A stretch of DNA of 64,000 nt from Aeromonas jandaei (GCF_037890695.1 NZ_CP149571.1:1073501-1137500), one strand, 5' to 3'; positions 19,760 to 28,747 are shown, counted from the stretch's first letter. The notes: generated by a model from the letters alone, not told the origin. Numbers and translations: made by a program.

Positions 19760-19788
19760 AACCGGCCTGTTGGCCGGTTTTGTTTTTT
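19760..19788 (+). terminator. Terminator after ynhF
   Basis: AACCGGCC-TGTT-GGCCGGTT followed by TTGTTTTTT, 23 bp after the ynhF stop. Confidence 0.92.
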
Positions 19789-19839
19789 GGGCGGTGGGGG
19801 CTATGCTGGCGCACCGGTGAGAACGCAAGAGAAGAGACG

Positions 19840-21240
19840 ATGACCAAGGTTCGCCCACGCTCCCTGCTGCAGGTGGTATTGATGGGATTTGTGCTGGTGC
19901 TGATGCCGCTCGGCGGCATGATCTGGCACAACACCAATGCCCTGACCCACCTGAGCCAGCTCACCAGCGACGAGATGGAAAGAGCGGTCAAGGATACCCG
20001 CCGTGCCACCCTGCTTACTGCCCAAGCCATCGATATCGAGCGCACCCTGCGCCGCTTTGCGGTGCTGGGTGATAGCCGCAGTCTGGCCAGTTACCGGTTG
20101 CAGCTTGAGGGGTATCACCGCCTGCTGGCGGAGCATCGCAACTCCCTCTCCGATCCCCAGCTCTATGGCGGGCTGGACGAGCTGCTCGCCTCCCTTGGCA
20201 ATCTGCAGGAGGGGGGGCAGGCGAGAAAGGCGGTTGCCGGCGATATCCTCGACCAGTTCAGTCGCTTGAGCCAGCAGCTGGAGACAGGCACCCGCAGCCG
20301 GGTTGACGAACAGATGGATCGGGTACGTCTGGCCATCGATGCCCTGACCAAAGAGCTCTGGTGGGTCAGCGGTCTGGTGGCGGGGATCAGCCTGCTGCTG
20401 GTCTTTATCTTCACCTACCTGATCACCCATCCGGTACGACAAATTGAGTCGCGTATCTTGAGTCTGGGCGCAGGGGTAGAGCCGGATCCGCAGCCGGTGG
20501 ATGGCCCCGCCGAACTGGTGTTGCTGGGGGAGCGGATCCTCTGGCTGCACGACAAACTCAAGGAGCTGGAGCTGCAAAAATACCAGTTCCTGCGTCATGT
20601 CTCCCACGAACTGAAGACCCCGCTGGCGGTGCTGCGCGAGGGATCGGATCTGCTCTGCGAGCAGCTGGTCGGGCCTCTGACACCGGATCAGCTGGAGATC
20701 TGCCAGATGCTGGATGAGAACAGCCGCCGCTTGCAGACCCTTATCGAGCGTCTGCTCGATTTCAACCGCCTCACCCAGCAGGAGGCGTTCGAACTGGAGC
20801 CGGTTCCCCTGTTGCCCATGCTGGCAGAACTTTCTGCCGAGTATCGGCTGGCATTGGAGTCCAAGCAGATCCGTGTACACTTGCCGACCGAACCGGTTAC
20901 CTTGTGGGCAGAGCCCTACCGGTTGAGGTTGATCCTCGATAACCTCTTCTCCAACGCCGTCAGTTATGGTGCCCAGGGTGGCAATATCTGGATCCGCGCC
21001 GGAGCAGAGGAGCAGGCGAGCTGGTTGGAGGTTGCCAATGAGGGGCCCGAGATCCCCGAGGCAGATCAGCAGCGCATTTTTGAACCCTTCGAGCAGGGCA
21101 GCACAGTGCGGCAAGGTGTCCTGAAAGGCTCTGGCATGGGGCTTTCCATCGCTCGCGAGTCTGCTTCCAGCCTGGGAGGGGAGTTGGTTCTGGTGAAGGA
21201 TGAACAGGCGGATGTCTGCTTCAGGTTGACGTTGAAATGA
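19840..21240 (+). CDS. glrK: GlrK (QseE), sensor histidine kinase
   Basis: 466-residue inner-membrane kinase. A first helix (about 10-30), a periplasmic helical sensor region, a second helix (about 173-198), a HAMP-like linker, the H-box FLRHVSHELKTPLAVLREG (His about 256) and the ATPase domain (NLFSNAVSYG; KGSGMGLSIARE) follow in order. ATG at 19840 gives MTKVRPRSLLQ, the family start. It forms an operon with qseG and glrR. In E. coli this system controls glmY small RNA and envelope functions. Confidence 0.92.
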   Translation: MTKVRPRSLLQVVLMGFVLVLMPLGGMIWHNTNALTHLSQLTSDEMERAVKDTRRATLLTAQAIDIERTLRRFAVLGDSRSLASYRLQLEGYHRLLAEHRNSLSDPQLYGGLDELLASLGNLQEGGQARKAVAGDILDQFSRLSQQLETGTRSRVDEQMDRVRLAIDALTKELWWVSGLVAGISLLLVFIFTYLITHPVRQIESRILSLGAGVEPDPQPVDGPAELVLLGERILWLHDKLKELELQKYQFLRHVSHELKTPLAVLREGSDLLCEQLVGPLTPDQLEICQMLDENSRRLQTLIERLLDFNRLTQQEAFELEPVPLLPMLAELSAEYRLALESKQIRVHLPTEPVTLWAEPYRLRLILDNLFSNAVSYGAQGGNIWIRAGAEEQASWLEVANEGPEIPEADQQRIFEPFEQGSTVRQGVLKGSGMGLSIARESASSLGGELVLVKDEQADVCFRLTLK

Positions 21241-21245
21241 GGTCT

Positions 21246-21764
21246 ATGAAAATACAGCGCGTATTTCCAGCCCTGCTAGCCGGGCTGCTCGCGGGTTGCT
21301 CCTGGCTGCCGCCGCAGGCACAGCAGGAGTCCTCCGATATCGCTTTTGCCAAGCGAATGGAGTTTGCCAACAAGGAGATGCAGGTGCGCCTGCAATACTC
21401 CGACTGGTTGCTGGCCAGCCATCCCCAGCAGCGGGTACAGGAGCGGCAGCGTCTCAAGGGGGCTGACGATCTGGAGAGCCGGGTCAGTCTGGCGATGGTC
21501 GATTCCCACCCCGCCGAGGCGGTGGCCACTCGCCGCGCCGGTCTGGCACGCCTGAAGAAGATGCTGCCGGAGCTGGGGCTCGACGCCCAGGCGTTTTTGC
21601 GCAGCTGGATCGCCCTTGGCGAGGAGCTGCTGGTTCGCGACAGCAGGCGTGATGACCAGAGTCAGGAGATCCAGAAGCTGCGTCGCCAGATCGAGCAGCT
21701 CACCGCTATCGATGAACAGCTCAACCAGCGCAAACTGGATGAACATCGCGAGGTAGTACCATGA
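21246..21764 (+). CDS. qseG: QseG (YfhG), outer-membrane lipoprotein
   Basis: 172 residues with signal peptide and lipobox LLAGC, then an alpha-helical, Gln/Arg-rich domain ending in a coiled coil. In E. coli QseG interacts with the kinase GlrK and stimulates it. ATG at 21246 has GAGG just upstream; an in-frame ATG at 21237 overlaps the glrK stop. The 3' end overlaps glrR by 4 bp. Confidence 0.85.
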   Translation: MKIQRVFPALLAGLLAGCSWLPPQAQQESSDIAFAKRMEFANKEMQVRLQYSDWLLASHPQQRVQERQRLKGADDLESRVSLAMVDSHPAEAVATRRAGLARLKKMLPELGLDAQAFLRSWIALGEELLVRDSRRDDQSQEIQKLRRQIEQLTAIDEQLNQRKLDEHREVVP

Positions 21765-23041
21765 GCCGGATCCTGCTGGTGGATGATGACGTCAGCCTGC
21801 TCAAATTGATGAGCATGCGGCTGCGCAGTCAGGGCTATGAAGTGGATACAGCCGACAGTGCGGAGGGGGCGCTCGATCGGTTGCGTCAGCAGCGCGCCGA
21901 TCTGGTGTTGAGTGACTTGCGGATGGGGGGCATGGACGGGCTGGCGCTGTTCGAGCGGATCCAGGCCCAATGGCTCGGCTTGCCAGTCATCATCATGACC
22001 GCCCACGGCACCATACCCGACGCCATTCAGGCGACCCGTTCCGGGGTGTTCAGCTTTCTGACCAAGCCCATCGACAAGGATGAGCTGCTGGCCACCATAG
22101 AGCAGGCCCTCAGCCTGACCCGCCCGAAGCAGCAGCTGGAGTGGCAGTCGCTGATCCTGACCCGCAATCCCCAGCTGGAGCAGCTGCTGATCCAGGCGCA
22201 CAGCATCGCCACCATGGAGGTGCCCGTGCTGATCATGGGGCCGTCCGGTTCCGGCAAGGGGGCGATGGCGCAGGCGCTCTATCAGGCGAGCCAGCGGCGC
22301 GAGCGGCCGCTGCACACCATCAACTGTGCCGCCATTCCCTGGGCGGCCCTCGACCTGCAGCTGTTCGGGGAGGATGGTCACTCCGGTCTGTTCGAGCAGG
22401 CCAAGGGGGCGACCCTCTTTCTCGACGAGATCGGCAGCCTGTCGGAGTCGCTGCAGGCCAAGTTGCTGCAGGTGATGGAGGAGTATGGTCAGGGCACCCC
22501 GGAGGTGCGGGTGCTCAGCTCCAGCCATCAGGATCTGGTCAGGGCGATGGAGGAGGGGCGCTTTCGCGAAGATCTCTTCTACCGTCTCAACGTCGCCAAT
22601 ATTACCCTGCCATCCCTTAGCGCCCGCAGCGAGGATATCCCCCTGTTGGCCCGTCAGGCCCTCGATGACTACCGCAGTCGCAACAGTGACTGCGCTGCCA
22701 TGGGCTTTTCACCCGAGGCGCTGGCGATGCTTGCAGCGGCGGCCTGGCCCGGCAACGTGCGCCAGCTCTGCAATGTGGTGGAACAGCTGGCCAGCCTCTG
22801 CTGCAGTCCGGTGATCGGGGTATCCATGGTGGAGTCGGCCCTGAGCGGTGGTGGCGGTGGCATCCCCTCGTTCAACGAGGCGCGGGCCGAGTTCGAGAAG
22901 GAGTATCTGATCCGGCTGCTGCGCACCACCGAGGGCAACGTGACTCTGGCAGCCAACATGGCGGGGAGGAATCGTACCGATTTCTACAAGTTATTGAATC
23001 GGCACGGCATCGAGGCGGCAAACTTCAAATCGAAAGGGTAA
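21761..23041 (+). CDS. glrR: GlrR (QseF) response regulator, AAA+ domain lacking GAFTGA
   Basis: 426 residues. A receiver domain (Asp52 in VLSDLRM) is followed by an AAA+ enhancer-binding domain with Walker A GPSGSGKG (160-167), Walker B LFLDEIG and RxDLFYRLNV. A Fis-type helix-turn-helix closes it (NVTLAANMAGRNRTDFYKLLNRHGI, as in E. coli GlrR). Between LFG (201-203) and LFEQ (210) only EDGHSG is present, where E. coli GlrR has about 15 residues including GAFTGA, the loop that touches sigma54. ATP-binding residues remain. The protein may therefore work without sigma54 or only as a DNA-binding repressor or activator. Confidence 0.92.
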   Translation: MSRILLVDDDVSLLKLMSMRLRSQGYEVDTADSAEGALDRLRQQRADLVLSDLRMGGMDGLALFERIQAQWLGLPVIIMTAHGTIPDAIQATRSGVFSFLTKPIDKDELLATIEQALSLTRPKQQLEWQSLILTRNPQLEQLLIQAHSIATMEVPVLIMGPSGSGKGAMAQALYQASQRRERPLHTINCAAIPWAALDLQLFGEDGHSGLFEQAKGATLFLDEIGSLSESLQAKLLQVMEEYGQGTPEVRVLSSSHQDLVRAMEEGRFREDLFYRLNVANITLPSLSARSEDIPLLARQALDDYRSRNSDCAAMGFSPEALAMLAAAAWPGNVRQLCNVVEQLASLCCSPVIGVSMVESALSGGGGGIPSFNEARAEFEKEYLIRLLRTTEGNVTLAANMAGRNRTDFYKLLNRHGIEAANFKSKG

Positions 23042-23046
23042 CGCTG

Positions 23047-23088
23047 TGCGAAACGGCCCTGAATGAGAGGACAGAGGGCCGCTTCGCA
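23047..23088. other. Symmetric hairpin between convergent glrR and DUF1097 gene
   Basis: TGCGAA-A-CGGCCCT pairs with AGGGCCG-C-TTCGCA with a single mismatch and a 14-nt loop. It has no T tract on either strand; it could serve as a shared weak terminator. Confidence 0.55.
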
Positions 23089-23099
23089 GTGGATATCGC

Positions 23100-23582
23100 T
23101 CAGGCGGGGTCGGTGACGCCATCCGCGTTGCGGGGCTTCAGGGTCTTTTGGGAGAGCCAGAGGCCGCTCGCCTTCATCAGATAACCGAACAGGGCACCTA
23201 CCACCAGCGAGGGCAGCACCAGTCGCCACTCGCCCGCCGCCCCGAAGGTGGCGCAGCAGCCGGCAAAGGTGCCGGGAATATAGCCGAGCCACTGCTGCTT
23301 GGCCTGCACGCACATCAGGGTTGCCACTACGCCCGTCATCACATAACCCGCCACGCCGGCACCCCACAGGTCACCGCCATGGATCAGCAGCAGCGCCCAC
23401 AGCATGCCGCTGGTATTGCAGAAGATGGTTTGCAGCAGCGCCTTGTAACCGCCGCTGGAGGCGAAATAGCTGGTGCAACCGAGGAAGCCGACCCAGGAGA
23501 GCAGGCCTAGCGCGACGGCCAGCCAGCCCCATACGGCTGAGAGAATACCTGTGGTGATAGCGATGGCGATCAGTGGGCTCAT
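23100..23582 (-). CDS. ycdZ: DUF1097 inner-membrane protein (YcdZ-like)
   Basis: 160 residues with four or five membrane helices. The start (IAITTGILSAVWGWLAVALGLLSWVGFLGCTSYFA) and the later YVMTGVVATLMCVQAKQ and LVLPSLVVGALFGYLMKASGLWL match E. coli YcdZ closely. Function is unknown. It is convergent with glrR. Confidence 0.85.
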   Translation of the reverse strand: MSPLIAIAITTGILSAVWGWLAVALGLLSWVGFLGCTSYFASSGGYKALLQTIFCNTSGMLWALLLIHGGDLWGAGVAGYVMTGVVATLMCVQAKQQWLGYIPGTFAGCCATFGAAGEWRLVLPSLVVGALFGYLMKASGLWLSQKTLKPRNADGVTDPA

Positions 23583-23662
23583 GGCGTGACTCTTCAGTTG
23601 GCTTCACGAAAACGGGCAGCCTACCCCTGGCAATCGGGGCGGCAAGCGGGGGCGGAATTGTG

Positions 23663-23678
23663 TGTGATCTCCATCACC
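23663..23678 (+). promoter_or_regulatory. CRP-like site
   Basis: TGTGA-TCTCCA-TCACC matches the CRP consensus TGTGA-N6-TCACA at 9 of 10 core positions. It lies about 120 bp before the small membrane gene at 23785 and about 80 bp before the divergent ycdZ start. Confidence 0.65.
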
Positions 23679-23784
23679 TTTTTCAACTCAGGAATACGCT
23701 TGCGCTCGCGAAAAAAATTCATTGGTGACCGGCCAAACCCTCGACCATAGTTAGAGGCCCTGTCCTGCTCATGGAGTGAGTCTG

Positions 23785-23880
23785 ATGGTGCCAAATGTGA
23801 TCGTTCCCCTGCTGGTATTCGTAGTGCTGTTTCTGGTCGGAACCATGGCCAAGGCGCTGCCCCTGTACCACCTGATGTAA
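23785..23880 (+). CDS. Small hydrophobic membrane peptide (31 aa), unrecognised
   Basis: Thirty-one codons from ATG at 23785 to TAA at 23880, with GGAG about 9 nt upstream. The peptide MVPNVIVPLLVFVVLFLV continues with GTMAKALPLYHLM, so it is a single predicted membrane helix with a short polar tail. A CRP-like site lies upstream and msrP follows 71 bp later. I do not recognise the family. The ribosome site, codon use and the clean one-helix layout argue that it is real. Confidence 0.6.
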   Translation: MVPNVIVPLLVFVVLFLVGTMAKALPLYHLM

Positions 23881-23951
23881 TCCGGTGTGAAATAAAAATC
23901 TGCCGGGGCGGGTCTTATCTCTGTCGCCTCTAACTGCCCCGGGAGTTTTTC

Positions 23952-24956
23952 ATGTTGATCAAACGTCGTGCCCCCCATCATCTCACCGAACAGGATGTCA
24001 CCCCGGAAGCCGTCTATCAGGATCGCCGCCTCATTCTCAAGGGGCTGGGTCTGGGCGCCGCCACCCTCGCTTTCCCCACTCAGGCCGGTGTGCTCGACCT
24101 GCTACGCGGTAAAGAGGATGCGCCCCGGCTAGCCACCAAGCCGCTCAACAGCAAGCAGGCCCCGCGACCAGCTGATCTGGTGCTGACACCGGAAGAGAAG
24201 GCCACCAGTTACAACAACTTCTACGAGCTCGGTACCGACAAGACGGATCCGGCCCGCAACGCCCATTACCTCAAACCTGAACCCTGGACGTTGAAGGTGG
24301 AGGGGGAAGTCGCCAAACCCTTCACTCTGGATGTGTGGGATCTCATCAACAAAACCGAGCTGGAGGAGCGGATCTACCGGCTGCGCTGCGTCGAAGCCTG
24401 GTCGATGGTGCTGCCCTGGAATGGCATCTCGCTGGCGGAGCTTATTCGCCGTGCCGAACCGACCAGCCGCGCCAAGTTTGTCGCCTTCGAGACCCTGTTC
24501 GATCCGAAACAGCTGCCCGGTCAGGCCTCTGCCTCCCTTGGCGGTGGTATCGACTATCCCTACGTCGAGGGGCTGCGCATCGACGAGGCGATGCACCCTC
24601 TCTCTTTCCTTGCCATGGGGCTCTACGGCAAGACTCTGCCCGCCCAGAATGGCGCGCCGATCCGGCTGGTGGTGCCGTGGAAGTACGGCTTCAAGAGCAT
24701 CAAGAGCATCGTCTCGATCCGCTTGGTGGAGGAGATGCCGCCCACCACCTGGAACCTGCTCGCCCCCAACGAATATGGCTTCTACGCCAACGTCAACCCG
24801 CAGGTGGATCACCCGCGCTGGAGTCAGGCCAGCGAGCGCTTCATCGGCGAGGGCGGGCTGTTCGGTGCCAAGCGCCAGCCGACCCTGATGTTCAATGGCT
24901 ATGGCGACGAGGTCGCCTCGCTTTATCAGGGGATGGATCTGCGCCAATGGTACTGA
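23952..24956 (+). CDS. msrP: MsrP (YedY), periplasmic methionine sulfoxide reductase catalytic subunit
   Basis: Molybdopterin enzyme of 334 residues that repairs oxidised methionines in periplasmic proteins. It has a twin-arginine leader ([20 protein letters not shown], Arg 25-26) and the molybdenum-ligating Cys at about 146 in [15 protein letters not shown]. It ends DLRQWY as the family does. GGGAG precedes the ATG. The stop overlaps the start of msrQ by 10 bp. Confidence 0.95.
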   Translation: MLIKRRAPHHLTEQDVTPEAVYQDRRLILKGLGLGAATLAFPTQAGVLDLLRGKEDAPRLATKPLNSKQAPRPADLVLTPEEKATSYNNFYELGTDKTDPARNAHYLKPEPWTLKVEGEVAKPFTLDVWDLINKTELEERIYRLRCVEAWSMVLPWNGISLAELIRRAEPTSRAKFVAFETLFDPKQLPGQASASLGGGIDYPYVEGLRIDEAMHPLSFLAMGLYGKTLPAQNGAPIRLVVPWKYGFKSIKSIVSIRLVEEMPPTTWNLLAPNEYGFYANVNPQVDHPRWSQASERFIGEGGLFGAKRQPTLMFNGYGDEVASLYQGMDLRQWY

Positions 24957-25573
24957 AACTGAAAGCCTCACATATCAGCGGCTTGCGGTCGCTGGTGCAT
25001 CTGGGTTCCCTCGGCTTTCTGCTCTGGCTGGGCTACGCCCTGCCGGCCGGTCTGCTGGGGGGCGACCCCGTGCCCGGGCTTATCCACTACCTCGGCAAGG
25101 GTGCGCTCAACCTGCTGCTGCTTACCCTGCTGGTCTCGCCGCTGGCCAAACGCTGGCGGCAGGGGCAGCTCATCAAGCTGCGCCGCCCGCTCGGGCTCTG
25201 GTGCATGGTCTGGGCGCTGCTCCACTTCATGGTGTGGCTGGGGCTGGATCTGCAGTTTGACTGGGGGCTGATTGGCGGCGAGCTGGTCAAGCGCCGCTAT
25301 ATCGTGGTGGGAATGGTGGCGCTGCTGCTGTTGCTGGCGCTGGGCATCACCTCGCTGCCGGCGTTGCAGCGGCGAATGGGGGCGGCGTGGCAGAAGCTGC
25401 ACAACTGGGTTTATGCGGTAGCCCTGCTGGTGCCGGTGCACTACTGGTGGTCGCTCAAGAGCGGTTGGCTGGAGCCGCTCATCTATCTGCTGCTGGCTGG
25501 CGCTCTGCTCTGGCCGCGGCGGGAGAAGCTGCTGCGCCCGTGGCGGCTGCGCTGGAAAGCAAAAGAGGCCTAA
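24947..25573 (+). CDS. msrQ: MsrQ (YedZ), haem-b membrane subunit of MsrPQ
   Basis: 208-residue ferric-reductase-like membrane protein with six helices that passes quinone electrons to Msr[36 protein letters not shown] and [22 protein letters not shown] carry the conserved haem His residues. The ATG at 24947 lies inside the end of msrP. A much longer open frame upstream is only msrP read out of phase. Confidence 0.93.
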   Translation: MVLKLKASHISGLRSLVHLGSLGFLLWLGYALPAGLLGGDPVPGLIHYLGKGALNLLLLTLLVSPLAKRWRQGQLIKLRRPLGLWCMVWALLHFMVWLGLDLQFDWGLIGGELVKRRYIVVGMVALLLLLALGITSLPALQRRMGAAWQKLHNWVYAVALLVPVHYWWSLKSGWLEPLIYLLLAGALLWPRREKLLRPWRLRWKAKEA

Positions 25574-25818
25574 TCGGCCTCTTGTTTTTTGATCTCGCCA
25601 GTGTAGGCATCGACAATGAGATGTACCTTTTCATTCTGGCGGTCGAGGGTTTTGACCTCGAATTTGTCCCCTTCCAGCTCCACTTCGCGAATGTCGTGAT
25701 ACCCTTGCGCCAGCAACAGTTTGACCAGTCCGGCCATGTCGAGGCGGCTCTGGGCAGCCCAGCTTGAGGCGCTCAGCAGGCAGAGGATCAGCAGGAAACT
25801 GCGCGGGATCATATTCAT
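25570..25818 (-). CDS. PepSY-domain periplasmic protein
   Basis: 82 residues: signal peptide (PRSFLLILCLLSASSWAA) then one PepSY-type unit (LVKLLLAQGYHDIREVELEGDKFEVKTLDRQNEKVHLIVDAYTGEI). Such proteins are thought to inhibit peptidases or to modulate adjacent sensors. Its stop overlaps that of msrQ by 4 bp, convergently. It is divergent from another PepSY-like gene. Confidence 0.82.
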   Translation of the reverse strand: MNMIPRSFLLILCLLSASSWAAQSRLDMAGLVKLLLAQGYHDIREVELEGDKFEVKTLDRQNEKVHLIVDAYTGEIKKQEAD

Positions 25819-25881
25819 TCCGGATTCATGGCTGGCAGACTATAAACGCCATTATGTTAGGTTTTTGGAGATGAATCATCC

Positions 25882-26220
25882 ATGAATAGAGCGCTCCCTC
25901 TGATCGGGTTGTTGTTGCCAGTGCTGGCGCAGGCGCTGACGCCTGACGAAGCCCTGTTGCAGCAAGCTGTCCATGAGGGACGGGTTCGGCCCTTCCACGA
26001 AATGATGGAGGTGGCATCCAGATTGCCGGTGCGGGTGTTGCGGGTCGATCTGGGGGAAGAGGATGGTATCTGGCTCTATGAACTGCGCGTGATCGATCGG
26101 GAGAACAGCGTGCTCAAGGTGGCCTATCGGGCCGACAACCTGGAGATGGTGTGGGCCAAGGGCCACCATCTGGAGCGGCTGTTCGAGCCACCCAAGCCTC
26201 CGGTCGAGGATGATGAGTAA
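25882..26220 (+). CDS. PepSY-like periplasmic protein, first gene of a two-component operon
   Basis: 112 residues with a signal peptide (ALPLIGLLLPVLAQA) and a PepSY-like region (RVLRVDLGEEDGIWLYELRVIDRENSVLKVAYRADNLEMV). It is followed 21 bp later by a response regulator and its kinase. A periplasmic PepSY partner in front of this class of two-component genes suggests it tunes the sensor (inference). Confidence 0.78.
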   Translation: MNRALPLIGLLLPVLAQALTPDEALLQQAVHEGRVRPFHEMMEVASRLPVRVLRVDLGEEDGIWLYELRVIDRENSVLKVAYRADNLEMVWAKGHHLERLFEPPKPPVEDDE

Positions 26221-26241
26221 CCTCTTTGTGGAAGCCTGTTC

Positions 26242-26898
26242 ATGCGAATTCTGATTGTTGAAGACGAAAAAATTCTGGCTGGCCAGCTGGCTGAACAGCT
26301 GCGCCTCTCCGGCTTTGTCACCGACCTCTGCCACGATGGCAACGAGGCCGGTTTTCTCGGCGAGACCGAACCCTACGACGCCATCATTCTCGATCTCGGT
26401 CTGCCGGGTCGCGATGGCCTGAGCGTGCTGAAGGAGTGGCGCAGCAAGGGGATCGATACCCCGGTGCTGGTGCTGACCGCTCGTGGCCAGCTGCACGAGA
26501 AGATCGAGGGGCTCAACGCCGGTGCCGACGACTACCTCACCAAGCCGTTTCAGGTGGCCGAGCTGGTGGCGCGGGTCCATGCGCTGGTGCGCCGGGCGGC
26601 GGGCAACGCCAGCTCCATTCTGGAGATTGGCGGGGTGCGTCTCGACATGGCGGCATCGCAGGTGTGGTACGAAGGGACCCCCATCAAGCTGACCGCCCAC
26701 GAGTTCCGGGTGCTCGGTTATCTGATGCAGCACCGGGGCAAGGTGGTGTCGCGCAGCGAGCTGATCGACCACATCTACGCTCAGGATTTTGACCGCGACT
26801 CCAACACCGTCGAGGTGTTCATCGGCCGGATCCGCAAGAAGACCAACCCCGATCTGATTGAGACAGTGCGCGGCCTCGGGTACCGGATCAACGAATGA
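26242..26898 (+). CDS. OmpR-family response regulator, CarR/PhoP-like
   Basis: 218 residues: receiver domain (VEDEK acidic pocket, phosphoacceptor in AIILDLGLPGRDG, VLTARG, Lys in LTKPFQ) and a winged-helix effector (KLTAHEFRVLGYLM; DFDRDSNTVEVFIGRIRKK; IETVRGLGYRI). The effector sequence resembles the PhoP/CarR group. Vibrio CarRS controls lipid A glycine modification, so a link to envelope modification is plausible but not shown. It overlaps the kinase by 4 bp. Confidence 0.88.
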   Translation: MRILIVEDEKILAGQLAEQLRLSGFVTDLCHDGNEAGFLGETEPYDAIILDLGLPGRDGLSVLKEWRSKGIDTPVLVLTARGQLHEKIEGLNAGADDYLTKPFQVAELVARVHALVRRAAGNASSILEIGGVRLDMAASQVWYEGTPIKLTAHEFRVLGYLMQHRGKVVSRSELIDHIYAQDFDRDSNTVEVFIGRIRKKTNPDLIETVRGLGYRINE

Positions 26899-28244
26899 GG
26901 CTGGTGAGAACCCTGCGGGGGCGACTGCTCGCCATCGCGCTGGTGTGGTGCGGGCTGTTTCTGTTCGCCACCGGCTTCAGCCTGCAGACCATGATGCGCA
27001 ACTACTGGCAGGAGGCGGAAGCCGACGGCCTGCGTCTGCAGCTCTATGATCTGCTCTCCCGGCTGGAAGTGGCGAAGACCGGCTTGCCGGTAGTGACCGA
27101 GCCGATGTCAGATCCCCGTTTCAGCCAGCCTTACTCCGGCTACTACTGGCAGCTGGAGCTGGATCACAAGGTAGTGGGGCGCTCCCGCTCCCTGTGGGAT
27201 ACCCATCTGGAGAGCCGCGGCCTCAAGTCCGCCTTTGGCGACCCCGACCTCTTCTTTGGCAAGGGGCCCAACAAGGAGCCGCTGCTGATCATGACCCGGG
27301 CCGTGCTGCTGCCGGGCTCGGATCGGCTGTTTACCCTGGTGATGGCGAAAGACAGCAGCGCCCTGACCCAGACCCTCAACAAGACCCGCATCAGTCTGTT
27401 CCTCGGCCTCGGCTTTGCCGCGACCGGTCTGGTGCTGGGCTTCATGTTCCAGATTGTCTACGGCCTGCGCCCCTTAAACCTGTTGCGGCGGGAGCTGGGG
27501 CGGGTCCATCAGGGCCATCAGGAGGGGTTCCGGCTGCGCTATCCGCTGGAGATCCAGCCGCTGGTAGAGGATATCAACCGGCTGCTGCACCACTACGGCG
27601 AGCTGTTGCAGCGGGCGCGATCCCACACCGGCAATCTGGCCCACGCCCTCAAGACGCCGCTCAGCATCATGCGCAATCAGGTGGCCCAACTCTCGCCCGA
27701 GGATCAGGCCGCCATCGGCGAGCAGCTCGACCAGATCCAGCGCCATATCGATTACCACCTCGGCAAGGCGCGGGTGACCGGCGCAGCCAAGATCCTCGGG
27801 GTCTCGACTCCGGTGCGGGCGCGGGTGGAGTACATCTGCCGTGCTTTCTCCCGCCTCTATCCGGGCAAGACGGTGGACTTGCAGGTGCCGGCCGAACTGG
27901 CGGTCGGGGTGGAGGAACAGGACTTTGACGAGATGGTGGGCAACCTGCTGGAGAACGCTTTCAAGTGGTCCGCCAGCGAGCTGCGCATCTCCAGCGCCGA
28001 GCTGGGGGGCTGGATCACCTTGCGCATCGAGGATGACGGCCCCGGCATGAGCGAGGATCAGATCGCCAAAGCGGTGCTGCGCGGGGTGCGGCTCGACGAG
28101 AAGGTGCCGGGCTCGGGCCTTGGCCTCAACATCGTCTCCGATCTGGCGGAAGCCTACCGCGGCAGCTTCATCATGGGGCGCGCCGAACTGGGCGGGCTGG
28201 CTGCTTCACTCTCGCTGCCCAAGGTGGCAAGAGTGGAGAGCTAG
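26895..28244 (+). CDS. Sensor histidine kinase, CarS/PhoQ-like
   Basis: 449 residues: helix 1 (about 9-31), a periplasmic domain of about 130 residues, helix 2 (about 170-193), a short linker, the H-box SHTGNLAHALKTPLSIMRNQ typical of the PhoQ subgroup, and an ATPase domain (NLLENAFKWS; IEDDGPGM; GSGLGLNIVSDLAEAY). No acidic metal-sensing patch as strong as in enteric PhoQ is obvious in the periplasmic part. The kinase is translationally coupled to the regulator. Confidence 0.87.
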   Translation: MRLVRTLRGRLLAIALVWCGLFLFATGFSLQTMMRNYWQEAEADGLRLQLYDLLSRLEVAKTGLPVVTEPMSDPRFSQPYSGYYWQLELDHKVVGRSRSLWDTHLESRGLKSAFGDPDLFFGKGPNKEPLLIMTRAVLLPGSDRLFTLVMAKDSSALTQTLNKTRISLFLGLGFAATGLVLGFMFQIVYGLRPLNLLRRELGRVHQGHQEGFRLRYPLEIQPLVEDINRLLHHYGELLQRARSHTGNLAHALKTPLSIMRNQVAQLSPEDQAAIGEQLDQIQRHIDYHLGKARVTGAAKILGVSTPVRARVEYICRAFSRLYPGKTVDLQVPAELAVGVEEQDFDEMVGNLLENAFKWSASELRISSAELGGWITLRIEDDGPGMSEDQIAKAVLRGVRLDEKVPGSGLGLNIVSDLAEAYRGSFIMGRAELGGLAASLSLPKVARVES

Positions 28245-28285
28245 GCATAAGATATGGCACCTGTTTTAGCCTGAGGAAGAGAACC

Positions 28286-28747
28286 ATGACTGATGATCCA
28301 TGGGCACTGTGTCACCTCGACGACTCATTCGATGCTTCGGTTCTGGGGATCAAGGGTGCCCAGATCCAGTGGTTTGAAGATCGGGATGGCCTGATTGCCT
28401 ACCTGCTGGAGGATTATGTCGATCTGCTGGCCGACGTGGGCGAACTGGAAGAGGAGCAGACCGAGCAGGCGCGCGACCGCTTCACCCTGCTGGTGGAGCA
28501 GAGCTTCGACGATCGTACCCTGATGGATGCCATCAACGATCTCGCCTCCGGCCTGCGTCGCATCGCCTGGCTGGGGCCGCTCTCCGAGCTTGCCGAGATC
28601 AGCGACGACTTTGCCTCCGGCCTGCGCCGCTACTTCTGGAGCCAGTACGATGGCGACGAAGATGACCCGGATGCCTGGGTGCCGGAAGAGCTCTGGCCGC
28701 AACTGGTGGAGTGCGCGCAGGAGTATATGGAAGAGGGCGAGTTCTGA
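28286..28747 (+). CDS. Acidic protein of unknown function
   Basis: 153 residues, strongly acidic throughout (for example DEDDPDAW and a tail EYMEEGEF), predicted soluble and helical, no signal peptide. It has a GAGGAAGAGAA ribosome site. It lies 41 bp after the kinase and ends at a clear terminator, so it may be the last gene of the PepSY/two-component operon. I do not recognise the family. Confidence 0.75.
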   Translation: MTDDPWALCHLDDSFDASVLGIKGAQIQWFEDRDGLIAYLLEDYVDLLADVGELEEEQTEQARDRFTLLVEQSFDDRTLMDAINDLASGLRRIAWLGPLSELAEISDDFASGLRRYFWSQYDGDEDDPDAWVPEELWPQLVECAQEYMEEGEF

